From the NCBI GenBank assembly GCA_015903945.1, contig JABMDL010000015.1:1-64000 (forward strand): a DNA stretch of 64,000 nucleotides. Direction: 5' to 3'. The stretch is from Nitrospira sp. GTDB lineage: Bacteria > Nitrospirota > Nitrospiria > Nitrospirales > Nitrospiraceae. A model generated the notes under the pieces. That model saw only the letters and a list, made by a program, of their open reading frames with translations. It did not search any database and was not told where the DNA came from. Positions within the stretch are counted from its first letter, which is position 1. Each line of letters opens with the position of its first letter. Positions 50,404 through 60,329 of this stretch are shown here, piece after piece. Position numbers and translations under genes: made by a program.

Positions 50404-52360
50404 CTCGGACACGATCGTCACGGTGTCCGGATTCGTCAAGCGCTACAAGAAACATCTGGCGGTGCAGGGTGTCGATCTGACGGTGCGCAAAGGCGAGATC
50501 TACGGGCTGATCGGGCCGGACGGATCCGGCAAGAGCAGCCTGATGAAAGCGATTGCCGGCGTGCTGACATATGATGAGGGCATAGTCGAGGTCTTCGGGA
50601 CGCTGGTCGATTCCGAACGCGCCGCAGAACGAATCAAACCGAAAATCGGCTTCCTGCCGCAGGGACTCGGACTGAATCTCTATCCTGAACTGTCCATCGA
50701 AGAGAACATCGACTTCTTTGCCGACCTCCGTTTAGTGCCGGACGACCAATTGGTTCAACGCAAGGCTAGACTCCTGGCAATGACCAGGCTCGACAAGTTT
50801 CGCGATCGGGCCATGAAACATTTGTCGGGCGGCATGAAGCAAAAGCTCGGGCTGGTCTGCACGCTCATTCACGAGCCGGAGCTCGCGATTTTCGATGAGC
50901 CGACCACGGGCGTTGATCCGGTGTCACGCAGGGATTTCTGGGCCATCCTGGCCGAGCTGATTCAAGAAAAAGGGATGACCGCGCTCGTCTCCACGGCCTA
51001 CATGGATGAAGCCGAGCGGTTTCATCGTTTGTCTTTTCTCTCGAACGGCAAGGTCTTGGCCTCCGGTACGCCGGCGGAAGTACGGGCGTTGGTTCCCGGC
51101 TCCGTGGTGACATTCGAAGCGACGCCCCAGTTGGAAGCGATTGCCCAGTTGAGGAAGTCGTTCAAGCAGGTCGAATCATTGGGTTCGTCATTGCATGTCT
51201 TCACCGATACCGCTGACCGATCAATCGCGCGGCGACAAATCGAAGCCGCGCTCGGCGATCTGACTCCCACCGCGGTCAGGGTGGACGAGCCGGAGTTGGA
51301 GGACGTATTCGTGGCGTTGCTCCTTCGGGAGACGGAACGCAAGGACAGGTTCGGCGGGTTGCCGGCCAGAACCGTGGCGCATAATCGGGACGGTTTGGCG
51401 ATCGAAGCCGATGGACTCATTCGGGATTTCGGAACGTTCCGCGCGGTGGACCACGTGAGTTTTCAGGTGAAGCAAGGGGAGATCTTCGGCTTGTTGGGCG
51501 CCAATGGAGCGGGTAAGACGACCGTCCTCAAGATGCTGAACGGCATTCTCGTGCCGACGGGAGGCACCGGTCTGGTGGCGGGCGCTGACATGCGGACGGC
51601 GGCCAGGTCCATCAAGGAGCGAATCGGGTATATGTCCCAGGCGTTTTCGCTGTATTTGGACTTGACCGTGGAGGAAAACATCAGGCTCTTCGGCGGGATC
51701 TACGGATTCAACCAGCGCGCCATGGCCGAGCGATATGAATGGATCGTCACCATGGCGGGATTATCCGGATATGAATCGAGCCTGACCAGCCGATTGCCGA
51801 TGGGAGTTCGCCAACGGCTCGCGCTCGGCTGTGCATTAGTTCACGGCCCTCGTGTCTTGTTTCTGGACGAACCGACCTCCGGCGTCGATCCGATCGGCCG
51901 CCGCCGTTTTTGGGAGATGTTGACGAGGCTCGCCAGGGAGGAAGGCGTGGCGATTCTGATCACCACCCATCATATGAGCGAAGCCGAGCATTGCGACAAA
52001 CTCGCCCTGCTGTATGCCGGTCGGATCGTGGCAGAAGGGTCTCCGGCAGACCTGAAGCGTCAGGTTGAGCAGGAAGCCGGCAAGCTGTTCGAAGTCGTGG
52101 CGGATCAGCCGGCCAAGGCGCTGGTCTATGTCCAGCAGGCCGGGTTTCGTGGCGCGGCGCTCTTTGGAACCAAACTTCACGTCTTTTGTCGGGACCCTGT
52201 CCGGGACAAGGCCTGTGCATGCCGCGCCCTCGAAGAGAGCGGAGTGCGCGTGATGTCGGTGAGCGAACGGCCGCTGAGTCTGGAAGATGTCTTTGTCTAC
52301 CATGTCATGGCATTGGAGCAGGCAGAACAGCCTGCCGGCCGGCAGGTGGTGGCCGGATGA
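50360..52360 (+). CDS. Double-domain ABC exporter ATPase (YbhF-like)
   Basis: The 666-residue protein carries two ATP-binding cassettes: first with Walker A GPDGSGKS (52-59) and signature LSGGMKQKL, second with Walker A GANGAGKT (380-387), an altered signature LPMGVRQRL and Walker B VLFLDEPTSGVDP. Two fused cassettes followed by two ABC-2 permeases and an HlyD adaptor match the YbhFSR/YhiI type of drug exporters. The first 15 residues (MHLSSTQSLVLSPQP) come from repeat sequence; the cassette proper begins at about residue 17 and no other Met is available before residue 61. Confidence 0.92.
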   Translation: MHLSSTQSLVLSPQPSDTIVTVSGFVKRYKKHLAVQGVDLTVRKGEIYGLIGPDGSGKSSLMKAIAGVLTYDEGIVEVFGTLVDSERAAERIKPKIGFLPQGLGLNLYPELSIEENIDFFADLRLVPDDQLVQRKARLLAMTRLDKFRDRAMKHLSGGMKQKLGLVCTLIHEPELAIFDEPTTGVDPVSRRDFWAILAELIQEKGMTALVSTAYMDEAERFHRLSFLSNGKVLASGTPAEVRALVPGSVVTFEATPQLEAIAQLRKSFKQVESLGSSLHVFTDTADRSIARRQIEAALGDLTPTAVRVDEPELEDVFVALLLRETERKDRFGGLPARTVAHNRDGLAIEADGLIRDFGTFRAVDHVSFQVKQGEIFGLLGANGAGKTTVLKMLNGILVPTGGTGLVAGADMRTAARSIKERIGYMSQAFSLYLDLTVEENIRLFGGIYGFNQRAMAERYEWIVTMAGLSGYESSLTSRLPMGVRQRLALGCALVHGPRVLFLDEPTSGVDPIGRRRFWEMLTRLAREEGVAILITTHHMSEAEHCDKLALLYAGRIVAEGSPADLKRQVEQEAGKLFEVVADQPAKALVYVQQAGFRGAALFGTKLHVFCRDPVRDKACACRALEESGVRVMSVSERPLSLEDVFVYHVMALEQAEQPAGRQVVAG

Positions 52361-53511
52361 ATCCGAGGCGCATTGCCGCAGTGGCCAGGAAGGAATGGAA
52401 GGAGACGGTCCGTGACCGGCTCTTCCTGCACATGGCCTTTCTGCTTCCGGCGCTCTGGATGGTGGTGTTCGGGTATGGCCTGGTATTGGACGTCGAGCAT
52501 GTGCCCTTCGTAGTTTTGGATCGGGACCGGTCGTCGTTGAGCCGCGACTACGTCTATCGGTTCATCGAATCACGCTATTTCGACTATCGAGGAATCGTGG
52601 ACGATGAACGGGCGATTGATCGGATGCTGGGCGATACGGCGATCCGCATGGCGGTCGTCATCCCTGAGCGGTTCGAAGAACGCCTGTTGGCGGGACGGAC
52701 CGTCACCGTGCAAACCTTGCTGGACGGAACGTTCCCCCTCCACGCCGATACGACAAAGGGCTATGTGATCGCCGTCAACCGTTCATTCACGCAGGAATTG
52801 CTCGCCGACTTTCTGGCCCGCACCAGAGGGCTTGCGCCGGCAGAAGCGCGGCGGCTCGCGGAGCCTGTCTCACTGGAGACCCGGTATCTCTACAATGAAG
52901 AAGTCCGCAGCACCTGGTCGATGGTGCCGGCGCTCATCATGTTCTCGTTGATGGTGGCGTCACCGCTCTTAACGGCGTTGGGCGTGGTTCGGGAGAAGGA
53001 AAGCGGCTCGATCTACAACATCTATAGCTCGACGGCCAGCAAGGCCGAATTCCTGGTCGGCAAACTGGCTCCCTATTTCGCCATCTCCGCGATCAATGTC
53101 GTCGTGCTCTGGGCGATCGCCGTCTGGCTCTTTCGTGTGCCGTTCAAGGGAAGCATCACGGTTTTTTATGCGGCCTCCTTGCTCTTTGTCTTGTGCAGTA
53201 CCGGCATCGGGCTCGTCATTTCCTTGTTGGTGCGGACGCAGATGGCTGCCCTGATCATCACAATCATTATTGCGATGGTTCCCACCCTTCTCTTTTCTGG
53301 CTTTTTGGTGCCGGTGTCGTCGCTGAGCCCGGACGCTCAGGTGCAGGCCCACCTGTTTCCCGCCATGTACTACACCGATGTGGTGCGAGGAAGTTTTCTC
53401 AAGGGATTGGGCCTGGAGTCCATGTGGAGGGATTTGCTTGCGCTGGCCGGTTTCGCGGTGGCGTTGCGGCTGGTCGCGTACGGCCTTTTCACCAAACGAC
53501 CGAAAGCGTGA
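52357..53511 (+). CDS. ABC-2 type permease (first)
   Basis: From ATG 52357, overlapping the ATPase stop by 4 bases, the product is 384 residues with a first helix (FLHMAFLLPALWMVVFGYGL), a large periplasmic loop (about 45-190), and five C-terminal helices (MVPALIMFSLMVASPLLTAL; ISAINVVVLWAIAVWLF; AASLLFVLCSTGIGLVISLL; LIITIIIAMVPTLLFSGFLV). It has the cytoplasmic VREKESGS motif typical of this family. It pairs with the permease at 53549. Confidence 0.9.
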   Translation: MNPRRIAAVARKEWKETVRDRLFLHMAFLLPALWMVVFGYGLVLDVEHVPFVVLDRDRSSLSRDYVYRFIESRYFDYRGIVDDERAIDRMLGDTAIRMAVVIPERFEERLLAGRTVTVQTLLDGTFPLHADTTKGYVIAVNRSFTQELLADFLARTRGLAPAEARRLAEPVSLETRYLYNEEVRSTWSMVPALIMFSLMVASPLLTALGVVREKESGSIYNIYSSTASKAEFLVGKLAPYFAISAINVVVLWAIAVWLFRVPFKGSITVFYAASLLFVLCSTGIGLVISLLVRTQMAALIITIIIAMVPTLLFSGFLVPVSSLSPDAQVQAHLFPAMYYTDVVRGSFLKGLGLESMWRDLLALAGFAVALRLVAYGLFTKRPKA

Positions 53512-53548
53512 GCACGACCGGCACGCGGTGAGGAGAAAGGGGCCAAGG

Positions 53549-54721
53549 GTGAATGAGAAGGACGACATCGAGGCCGGAACCCTGCGCGTATGGGCGCTCC
53601 GGCTCTTCGTGATGACGCGGAAGGAATTGTTGCAGCTGAGGCGCGACATTCCCTTGCTGCTGTTCTTGATCTATTCATTCTCCCTCTCGGTCTATATCAG
53701 CGGCGCGGGGATCTCGATGCAATTGAGCAATGCCAGCCTGTTGGTCCATGACGGCGACCACAGCGCATCGTCGCGCGAGCTGATCCATCGGTTCCGGGAG
53801 CCGTATTTTCGGATCGATGGAGAAGTGCAGGATCCAAAGGTCGGGGTGGAGCGATTGGACCAAGGCACGGCGATGCTGCTCCTCGACATTCCGCCGCGCT
53901 TTCAAGAGTCCATCGGCGGGCGCGAGCCGGTATCGGTCCAGTTGCAGGTCGATACGACCAATGCGCCGCAAGGACTGTCGGCCGCTTCCTATGCGGCCCG
54001 TATCGTCGGCGGATTTTCCTTTGATCTGGCGTCGGTCCGTCTCGGCGGCGCCTCGGGCGACCGCATGGAGCTGCCGAACATCGAGAGCGCCCATCGGGTG
54101 TGGTACAACCAAAATCAGGATGAAACGTGGTTCCAGTCGATTTCCCATATCCTGCGCATGATCACGCTGTTCGCGTTTCTCCTGCCGGCGGCAGCCCTGG
54201 TTCGGGAAAAGGAGCACGGCACCGTGGAGCAGTTGCTCGTGTCGCCTGTCACCCCGCTCCAGATCATGTTGTCCAAGGTGTTGGCCATGACGTTGGTGAT
54301 TCTGGCCGCCACGGCGCTGGCGATGGTGACCGTGCTCAAGCCGGTGTTTGGGGTGCCGGTCAAAGGTAGTGTGGCGCTGTTCTTCATCCTGACCGCGCTC
54401 TACAGTTTCACCATAGCCGGCCTCGGCTTGTTTGCCGCCACGGTGACGAGGAACCAGGCGCAGGTGGGGATGATTGCGTTGCTTGTCATCTCGCCGATGC
54501 TGCTGCTGTCGGGTATCGCGACGCCGTTTGAAGCGATGCCCTCCTGGGTCCAGTCCATCATGGCACTGTCTCCGCTCCGTTACTACGTCGATGTGACCTA
54601 TGGAGTGTTGCTCAAGGGCGTCGGACTCGAGTTGCTGTGGGATTCCGTCTTGGCGATGGCCCTGTTGGGCGGGGTGCTGTTTGGTCTCGGTATGTGGCGG
54701 TTCCGCAAACATTTTGAGTAG
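53549..54721 (+). CDS. ABC-2 type permease (second)
   Basis: The product is 390 residues using GTG at 53549, with AGGAGAAAGGGG upstream; the in-frame sequence before it is a shadow of the previous gene. It has a first helix (LLLFLIYSFSLSVYISGAGI), a periplasmic domain, VREKEHGTVEQLLVSPVTPL, and four to five helices (LVILAATALAMVTVL; LFFILTALYSFTIAGLGLFA; MIALLVISPMLLLSGIATPF). It likely forms a heterodimer with the first permease. This ends the exporter operon. Confidence 0.9.
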   Translation: MNEKDDIEAGTLRVWALRLFVMTRKELLQLRRDIPLLLFLIYSFSLSVYISGAGISMQLSNASLLVHDGDHSASSRELIHRFREPYFRIDGEVQDPKVGVERLDQGTAMLLLDIPPRFQESIGGREPVSVQLQVDTTNAPQGLSAASYAARIVGGFSFDLASVRLGGASGDRMELPNIESAHRVWYNQNQDETWFQSISHILRMITLFAFLLPAAALVREKEHGTVEQLLVSPVTPLQIMLSKVLAMTLVILAATALAMVTVLKPVFGVPVKGSVALFFILTALYSFTIAGLGLFAATVTRNQAQVGMIALLVISPMLLLSGIATPFEAMPSWVQSIMALSPLRYYVDVTYGVLLKGVGLELLWDSVLAMALLGGVLFGLGMWRFRKHFE

Positions 54722-54784
54722 AGGATCAGCATCGGATGATACAAGCCGTTGTGTTCATGCCGCATAGAGCCGTGGGGTGTCGCG

Positions 54785-56539
54785 ATGACTGACGGACAAC
54801 TTCTCAAAGCAGCCGGGGCCGAGCAACCGCTTGTCGCCTACTTCTCCATGGAAATCGGGCTCGATCCCGGCATGCCGACCTATGCCGGCGGTCTGGGTGT
54901 CCTGGCGGGGGACACGATTCGATCCGCCGCCGACCTGGATATCCCCATGGTGGCGGTGACGCTGTTGCACCGGCGCGGCTATTTCCATCAACGGCTGGAT
55001 CAACATGGTTGGCAGCATGAAGAGCCGGTGGCCTGGCCGATCAATGATTATTGCTCTCCTGTGAGCCAGCGCGTGACGGTCGAGATCGAGAATCGGACGG
55101 TGCACGTCGGGGCCTGGCAGATTCGAGTGCGGGGCGAGTCGGGAGGTGAGGTGCCCGTCTATCTGCTCGACACGGATCTCCCTGAGAATCAGCCCTGGGA
55201 TCGGACGCTGACCGACCTGCTCTACGGCGGCGACGACCACTACAGGCTCTGCCAGGAAGTGGTGCTGGGATTCGGCGGGTACCGCCTGCTGCGGGCCCTC
55301 GGCTATGGGCATCTCCGCCGGTTCCATATGAATGAAGGGCACGCGGCGTTGCTGGTGCTCGCGCTGCTGGAAGAAAAACTGGCGTCCCGCGATCTGGAGC
55401 AAACAGTCCCCGCTGATCTCATCGACGCCGTCCGGGAGCAATGCGTGTTTACGACCCATACGCCGGTGCCGGCAGGCCACGATCAATTTGCCCCCGACCT
55501 TGCGCATCGCGTGCTCGGCGACCGGCGCTGCGCCTGGCTCAAGGCCTGTGATCATGACCACAGTTTGAACATGACGGAGTTGGCGCTGCGCGGCTCCCGG
55601 TTCGTCAACGGGGTCGCCATGAAACACGGCGAGGTCTCGCACAGCCTGTTCCCCGGTTATCCGATTCACTCGATTACCAACGGCGTCCACGCGGTGACCT
55701 GGGCCGCTCCGTCGTTTCAATCGCTCTATGATCGGCGCCTGCCTGACTGGCGGCGCGATCAGCTCTCGCTTCGGTATGCGATCAGCATTCCCGGCGAAGA
55801 GATTTGGAACGCCCACCAGGAGGCGAAGCGGGTGTTGGTCGAGCATGTGAATCGAGAGACCAACGCGGGATTCGATCGGGACGTGCTGACGCTGGGGTTT
55901 GCCAGGCGGGCTGCGGCCTACAAGCGGGGAACCTTGATCTTTCACGACATTGAGCGGCTGGCCAAGATTGCCGAACTCGCCGGGCCTGTCCAAATCGTCT
56001 TCAGCGGCAAGGCCCATCCGCGCGACCAGGATGGGAAGGATATGATTCACAAGATTCATGACCTTCGCGATGCCCTGCGGGGCAGTGTCTCAGTCGCCTA
56101 TCTGACGAATTATGACATGACATTGGCCAGGCTCCTCTGTGCCGGTGTAGATATCTGGCTCAATACGCCGCTTCCTCCGATGGAGGCTTCAGGGACCAGC
56201 GGTATGAAGGCGGCGGTCAATGGCGTGCCGAGTCTGAGTGTGCTCGACGGGTGGTGGATCGAAGGACATGTGGAAGATGTGACCGGCTGGTCAATCGGTG
56301 ATCGGGTGGAGGCCTGCATGGAACCGAGCGGGGGCATGGATGTTTGCCATGCGGCGGAACTCTACCGGAAGCTCGAAGAAAAGATCCTCCCCTGCTTCTA
56401 TCGGGATCGGGGGCGGTTCATCGAGATCATGCGCCAGGCGATCTCGTTGAACGGCGGGTTCTTCAATACCCAACGCATGGTGGCGCAGTATCTCCACAAT
56501 GCGTACCGGCTGGTCGGAGAGTATGTCCGTCGGGGGTGA
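54785..56539 (+). CDS. glgP: Glycogen/alpha-glucan phosphorylase (short form)
   Basis: From ATG 54785 the product is 584 residues, the short bacterial alpha-glucan phosphorylase type. Visible features: VAYFSMEIGLDPGMPTYAGG at the N-terminus, RFHMNEGHAALLVLALLEEK, FTTHTPVPAGHDQF, IHSITNGVHAVTW, and the pyridoxal-phosphate region EASGTSGMKAAVNGVPSLSV with its Lys, ending in LDGWWIEG. It releases glucose 1-phosphate from glycogen. It is followed by ackA (30 bases) and xfp, suggesting a pathway from stored glycogen to acetyl phosphate and acetate. Confidence 0.93.
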   Translation: MTDGQLLKAAGAEQPLVAYFSMEIGLDPGMPTYAGGLGVLAGDTIRSAADLDIPMVAVTLLHRRGYFHQRLDQHGWQHEEPVAWPINDYCSPVSQRVTVEIENRTVHVGAWQIRVRGESGGEVPVYLLDTDLPENQPWDRTLTDLLYGGDDHYRLCQEVVLGFGGYRLLRALGYGHLRRFHMNEGHAALLVLALLEEKLASRDLEQTVPADLIDAVREQCVFTTHTPVPAGHDQFAPDLAHRVLGDRRCAWLKACDHDHSLNMTELALRGSRFVNGVAMKHGEVSHSLFPGYPIHSITNGVHAVTWAAPSFQSLYDRRLPDWRRDQLSLRYAISIPGEEIWNAHQEAKRVLVEHVNRETNAGFDRDVLTLGFARRAAAYKRGTLIFHDIERLAKIAELAGPVQIVFSGKAHPRDQDGKDMIHKIHDLRDALRGSVSVAYLTNYDMTLARLLCAGVDIWLNTPLPPMEASGTSGMKAAVNGVPSLSVLDGWWIEGHVEDVTGWSIGDRVEACMEPSGGMDVCHAAELYRKLEEKILPCFYRDRGRFIEIMRQAISLNGGFFNTQRMVAQYLHNAYRLVGEYVRRG

Positions 56540-56569
56540 TGCCATCAGAACGCTGAAGCTCCACCAATC

Positions 56570-57790
56570 ATGACAGAAACCGATTCGGATACCGGTGCCG
56601 GCTCGATTCTGACCGTCAACGGCGGGTCGTCCACCCTCAAATTCGCTCTCTTTCGCGCCGGTGCGACTCCTGTCCGTAAGTTGTGGGGCTTGATCGATCG
56701 GATCGGCTCGTCGCGCGGCGCGGTGATGTCGATACAAGACAACGCCGGCTGCGACGATCACCGGACGATTGCCGCTCCCGATCATGCGGCCTGCCTTGAA
56801 CCGATCATGGAGTACTTCAAAGAGAGGCTCTCGCGTGAGCCGTTGGCGGCGATTGGGCACCGGATCGTGCATGGCGGCAGGAACTATCGTGAGCCGCAAC
56901 GCGTGACGCCGATGGTGATGGAGGAACTGCAACGGCTGAGTCCCTACGATCCGGAGCATCTTCCGGCCGAGATCGCGTTGCTGAAAGAATGCGCGCGGCG
57001 GTATCCCCATCTCCCGCAAGTCGCCTGTTTCGATACGGCGTTTCACCGTGACATGCCGGCCGTCGCCCGCCTCCTACCGATCCCGCGGCGGTATGAGAAA
57101 CTGGGGATTCAACGGTTTGGATTTCATGGCCTGTCGTACGCGTTTCTGATGAAGGAACTCGCCAGAGTCGGGGGGAACGGGGAGGCGGGCGGGCGCATCA
57201 TCCTGGCCCATCTTGGAAACGGCGCGAGCATGGCGGCGGTCAAGGCCGGGAAACCGATCGACACGACCATGGGATTCACCCCGACATCCGGCCTGCCGAT
57301 GAGCCGACGATCGGGCGACCTTGATCCGGGGCTCGTTTCCTATCTGGAGCGGACGGAAGGCATGAGCGCGGATCAGTTTCACAAGATGGTGAATGCGGAA
57401 TCGGGCTTGCTCGGCATCTCGGAGATCAGTTCCGACATGCGGGACCTTCTCAGGGAAGAACAGAACGATTCGAGGGCGGCGGAGGCGGTGTCGCTGTTTT
57501 GTTATCAGGCGAAAAAAACCGTTGGGGCGCTGGCCGCGGCTTTGGGTGGATTGGATACGCTGGTCTTTACGGCCGGCATCGGCGAACACTCGCCCGCCGT
57601 CCGCGCCCGCATCTGCGACGGTCTGGAATTCCTCGGCATCATGATCGATCGCACGCGCAACCAGGCCGGTGCTCCGGTGATATCACAAGAGGGAAGCCCC
57701 GTGAGGGTTCGTGTGATGCATACGGATGAAGAACGTGAGATTGTGGAATCGGTCGTGCGGTTGCTCGGAATCAACCCTACAATGGAGTGA
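56570..57790 (+). CDS. ackA: Acetate kinase
   Basis: The 406-residue protein shows acetate kinase motifs: ILTVNGGSSTLKFALF (start), AIGHRIVHGGRNY, VACFDTAFHRDMP, RFGFHGLSYAFLMKE, ILAHLGNGASMAAVKAGKPI, DTTMGFTPTSGLPMSRRSGD, and LVFTAGIGEHSPAVRARICD. It makes ATP from acetyl phosphate and ADP. Because xfp follows 6 bases after, the acetyl phosphate probably comes from phosphoketolase. The N-terminus has a short Asp/Ser-rich extension (TETDSDTGAGS). Confidence 0.96.
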   Translation: MTETDSDTGAGSILTVNGGSSTLKFALFRAGATPVRKLWGLIDRIGSSRGAVMSIQDNAGCDDHRTIAAPDHAACLEPIMEYFKERLSREPLAAIGHRIVHGGRNYREPQRVTPMVMEELQRLSPYDPEHLPAEIALLKECARRYPHLPQVACFDTAFHRDMPAVARLLPIPRRYEKLGIQRFGFHGLSYAFLMKELARVGGNGEAGGRIILAHLGNGASMAAVKAGKPIDTTMGFTPTSGLPMSRRSGDLDPGLVSYLERTEGMSADQFHKMVNAESGLLGISEISSDMRDLLREEQNDSRAAEAVSLFCYQAKKTVGALAAALGGLDTLVFTAGIGEHSPAVRARICDGLEFLGIMIDRTRNQAGAPVISQEGSPVRVRVMHTDEEREIVESVVRLLGINPTME

Positions 57791-57796
57791 GGATGT

Positions 57797-60199
57797 ATGG
57801 CACGGAAGATCCAAACATCGCTGAGCCCTGATCTCTTGAAGAAGATGGACGCCTATTGGCGGGCGGCCAATTATCTGTCGGTCGGCCAGATCTATCTCTA
57901 CGATAATCCGCTGCTGAAACAACGGCTGACTCGCGCGCACATCAAGCCTCGCCTGCTCGGCCATTGGGGCACGACGCCGGGGTTGAACTTCGTCTACGTC
58001 CATTTGAACCGCATCATCAAGGAACACGACCTCAATATGATCTATATCACCGGTCCCGGCCACGGGGGTCCCGGTCTCGTCGCGAACGCCTATCTCGAAG
58101 GCACTTACTGCGAAGTCTACACGAATGTTTCTCAGGACGAGCGAGGAATGAAGCGTCTGTTCAAGCAGTTTTCTTTCCCCGGCGGCATCCCCAGCCATGT
58201 AGCTCCGGAGACACCCGGCTCCATTCACGAAGGAGGTGAACTGGGGTATGCGCTCTCACATGCCTACGGAGCCGTCTTCGACAATCCGGATCTCATTGCG
58301 GCCTGCGTCATAGGTGACGGCGAAGCGGAGACCGGTCCGCTTGCCACCAGCTGGCACTCCAACAAGTTTCTCAATCCGGTCAACGACGGCGTCGTCCTGC
58401 CGATTCTCCATCTAAACGGTTACAAGATTGCGAATCCGACGGTGCTGGCTCGGATCAGTCACGACGAGCTGGATCACCTGATGCGCGGGTATGGCTACAT
58501 CCCTTATTTCGTCGAGGGAAGCGATCCGTGGGAGATGCATCGACTCATGGCTGCGACGCTTGATTCCGTCGTGAGCGACATCGAGCGTATTAAGTCCACT
58601 GCCCGCCGGGGAGGCTCCATGCAGCGGCCGCTCTGGCCGATGATCGTGCTCCGCACGCCGAAAGGCTGGACCTGCCCGCCACAGATCGACGGCAAGCGGA
58701 CAGAAGATTACTGGCGATCCCATCAAGTGCCGATGGGAGACATGGACAAGCCGGCGCATATCAAGATACTCGAACGATGGATGAAGAGCTACAAACCCCA
58801 CGAGTTGTTCGACAAGACAGGAGCTCTTCAACCGGAACTGGCGGCGCTGGCGCCAAGAGGAAGCCGTCGTATGAGTGCGAATCCCCATGCGAACGGGGGC
58901 CTGTTGCTCAAAGATCTGCGTCTGCCGGATTTCCGTGAGTATGCCGTCAAGATTCCGGGACCCGGTGCCTTCGAAGCGGAATCCACTCGTGTGATGGGGG
59001 CCTTTTTGCGGGATACGATGAAGCTCAACATGGAGCAACGGAATTTCCGCCTCTTCAGTCCGGACGAAAACAACTCCAATCGCTGGCAAGATGTCTTGGA
59101 CGTTACCAGCCGGGCTTGGATGGCGGACCGTCTTCCGTACGACGACCATCTGGCGCCGGACGGAAGGGTCATGGAGATGCTCAGTGAACACCAGTGCCAG
59201 GGGTGGCTAGAGGGGTATCTCCTGACCGGCCGGCACGGCTTCTTTTCCTGCTACGAGGCCTTCATCCACATCATTGACTCGATGTTCAATCAACACGCCA
59301 AATGGCTCAAGGTCTGCAACCATATCCCGTGGCGGCGACCGATCGCCTCGCTGAATTATCTGCTCTCTTCTCACGTCTGGAGGCAGGATCACAACGGCTT
59401 CAGTCATCAAGATCCCGGTTTTATCGATCACGTGGTCAACAAGAAAGCCGAGGTGATCCGCGTCTATCTGCCGCCCGACGCCAATACGCTCCTATCCGTT
59501 ACCGACCATTGTCTGCGCAGTCGCAACCAGGTGAACGTCATCGTGGCGGGCAAACAACGGGCCCTTCAGTGGCTCACCATGGAGGAATCGATCACCCATT
59601 GCACGGCGGGCATCGGCATCTGGGAGTGGGCCAGTAACGACAAGGATAGCGAGCCGGATGTGGTGATGGCCTGTTGCGGCGATGTCCCCACCATGGAAAC
59701 GCTGGCGGCCGTGTCCTTGATGCGGACCTATCTGCCGACGGTGAGAGTTCGCGTCATCAACGTGGTCGATCTGATGAAGCTGCAACCGACCACGGAGCAT
59801 CCGAACGGTTTGTCGGACAGAGATTTCGATGCCTTGTTCACAACGGATAAGCCGATCATTTTCGCCTTCCATGGCTATCCCTGGCTGATTCACCGGCTGA
59901 CCTACCGGCGGACCAATCACAGGAATCTCCATGTGCGAGGGTACAAGGAAGAAGGGACGACCACGACGCCGTTCGACATGGCGGTGATGAACGACCTCGA
60001 CCGTTTCCATCTGGTTGCCGATGTCATCGATCGGATCCCCCTCCGCGGCTCCCGTGCCGACTATGCCAAGCAGGCTATCCGGGACAAACGGATCGAGCAC
60101 AAACAGTACATCGCCGAATACGGCGAAGACATGCCGGAGATCAGCCAATGGAAGTGGAATAATCGAGGCAACGCTGCCAAAGGATCGCGGTCTCGTTGA
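57797..60199 (+). CDS. xfp: Xylulose-5-phosphate/fructose-6-phosphate phosphoketolase
   Basis: The 800-residue protein matches phosphoketolase throughout: [19 protein letters not shown] at the start, [37 protein letters not shown], the thiamine-diphosphate motif GDGEAETGP (173-181), [30 protein letters not shown], and [10 protein letters not shown] at the C-terminus. It splits ketose phosphates with phosphate into acetyl phosphate plus erythrose 4-phosphate or glyceraldehyde 3-phosphate. Next to ackA and glgP it gives a short route from glycogen to ATP without pyruvate. The start is followed closely after ackA. Confidence 0.97.
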   Translation: MARKIQTSLSPDLLKKMDAYWRAANYLSVGQIYLYDNPLLKQRLTRAHIKPRLLGHWGTTPGLNFVYVHLNRIIKEHDLNMIYITGPGHGGPGLVANAYLEGTYCEVYTNVSQDERGMKRLFKQFSFPGGIPSHVAPETPGSIHEGGELGYALSHAYGAVFDNPDLIAACVIGDGEAETGPLATSWHSNKFLNPVNDGVVLPILHLNGYKIANPTVLARISHDELDHLMRGYGYIPYFVEGSDPWEMHRLMAATLDSVVSDIERIKSTARRGGSMQRPLWPMIVLRTPKGWTCPPQIDGKRTEDYWRSHQVPMGDMDKPAHIKILERWMKSYKPHELFDKTGALQPELAALAPRGSRRMSANPHANGGLLLKDLRLPDFREYAVKIPGPGAFEAESTRVMGAFLRDTMKLNMEQRNFRLFSPDENNSNRWQDVLDVTSRAWMADRLPYDDHLAPDGRVMEMLSEHQCQGWLEGYLLTGRHGFFSCYEAFIHIIDSMFNQHAKWLKVCNHIPWRRPIASLNYLLSSHVWRQDHNGFSHQDPGFIDHVVNKKAEVIRVYLPPDANTLLSVTDHCLRSRNQVNVIVAGKQRALQWLTMEESITHCTAGIGIWEWASNDKDSEPDVVMACCGDVPTMETLAAVSLMRTYLPTVRVRVINVVDLMKLQPTTEHPNGLSDRDFDALFTTDKPIIFAFHGYPWLIHRLTYRRTNHRNLHVRGYKEEGTTTTPFDMAVMNDLDRFHLVADVIDRIPLRGSRADYAKQAIRDKRIEHKQYIAEYGEDMPEISQWKWNNRGNAAKGSRSR

Positions 60200-60329
60200 A
60201 TGTGACCGGCCGCCGGCTGAAACTTCCACCGAAGTGGGTGAATTTTCTCTCTGAAATGTGCTATCGAAGGAGGCTTTTCCATGGGAGATCCATGGCTGGG
60301 GATAGGCGCTGGTAAAGGGAGGGACGAGC

